Assembly (NCBI GenBank): GCA_009698045.1
Contig: WLRE01000085.1
Location: 1 to 5,598, forward strand
Direction of reading: 5' to 3'
Length of the DNA stretch: 5,598 bases
Origin: Actinomycetota bacterium
Lineage (GTDB): Bacteria > Actinomycetota > Actinomycetes > Nanopelagicales > Nanopelagicaceae
Part shown: positions 5,522-5,598 of the stretch, piece after piece
How positions within the stretch are numbered: the stretch's first letter is position 1
Layout of the letters: the number at the start of each line of letters is the position of its first letter
The notes under the pieces: model-generated
Told to the model about the DNA's origin: nothing
Seen by the model: the letters and a program-made list of their open reading frames with translations, nothing else
Database searches by the model: none
Position numbers and translations under genes: made by a program

Positions 5522-5598
5522 TGGTGGGGCGGGTCGGGCTCGAACCGACGACGACCGGATTATGAGTCCGGGGCTCTAACCAACTGAGCTACCGCCCC
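5522..5598 (-). tRNA. tRNA-Met (anticodon CAU), elongator type
   Basis: A full 77-base cloverleaf runs from 5598 down to 5522: acceptor GGGGCGG/CCGCCCC, D-arm GCTC/GAGC with a 9-base loop, anticodon stem CCGGA/TCCGG around CTCATAA (anticodon at 5564-5562), a 5-base variable loop, T-arm GTCGG/CCGAC with loop TTCGAGC, A73 and an encoded CCA. The G1:C72 pair and the anticodon stem without three G:C pairs next to the loop rule out initiator tRNA. A CAU anticodon also occurs in tRNA-Ile2 (lysidine-modified), which cannot be excluded by eye, but the CTCATAA loop and overall form fit elongator Met. The gene ends exactly at the window edge. Its promoter is outside, and no T-rich terminator follows the CCA on this strand before the DUF1566 gene begins. 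Confidence 0.93.

Larger units (their letters stand above)
4170..5546. mobile_element. Candidate tRNA-bounded cassette carrying the DUF1566 gene
   Basis: The segment is bordered by imperfect direct repeats (4170-4201 and 5515-5546) that correspond to a tRNA 3' end: one is part of the intact tRNA, the other a fragment. This is the arrangement left by site-specific integration at a tRNA 3' end. The period is 1345 bp and the only gene inside is the DUF1566 protein; no integrase, transposase or replication gene is present. The segment could be a non-autonomous cassette, a decayed island that lost its integrase, or a tandem duplication product. The five mismatches mean any event is not recent. Confidence 0.45.

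Noticed and set aside
1..5598. CRISPR array, insertion sequence or reverse transcriptase
   Set aside because: No spaced short repeats, no terminal inverted repeats with a transposase, and no reverse transcriptase motifs in any supported reading frame.

Overview
The window looks like chromosomal DNA of a low-to-medium-GC actinobacterium. The KatG fragment reads close to mycobacterial KatG. The second gene appears to be transcribed without a leader from a perfect TATAAT box, a start style common in Actinobacteria. The third gene combines a β-rich surface domain with a DUF1566 domain, a type I associate with small planktonic freshwater or marine actinobacteria such as the acI/Nanopelagicales group. 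That placement is inference from protein style, not a database match.

Layout, left to right. Positions 1-1394 (+) hold the C-terminal ~60% of the catalase-peroxidase gene katG, whose 5' part is outside the window. A 124-bp gap (1395-1518) holds a hairpin over the katG stop, a small inverted repeat and a promoter. Positions 1519-4176 (+) encode an 885-residue secreted wall/surface protein with a signal peptide, two InlB-type repeats around a β-sandwich region, an Ig-like MBG-type domain and two tandem C-terminal OmpA-like domains. Positions 4177-4201 hold a degenerate copy of a tRNA 3' end, directly after the stop codon. Positions 4333-5517 (+) encode a 394-residue exported protein with a DUF1566/Lcl_C domain. 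Positions 5522-5598 (-) hold a complete tRNA with a CAU anticodon and an encoded CCA.

The most notable signal is that the third gene lies between an intact tRNA 3' end and an imperfect direct copy of that end, 1345 bp apart (27 of 32 bases equal over 4170-4201 versus 5515-5546). This is the footprint expected when a DNA segment integrates at a tRNA 3' end. No integrase or transposase lies inside, so the segment would be a non-autonomous cassette carrying one surface-protein gene, or the worn remains of a larger island. Both surface-protein genes stop within 0-4 bases of a tRNA 3' end in convergent orientation.

Functionally, katG is a cytoplasmic peroxide-defence enzyme, unrelated to its neighbours. 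The two exported proteins look like accessory cell-surface functions (adhesion, ligand binding or wall attachment) at a tRNA-linked variable site. Their ligands cannot be told from sequence.
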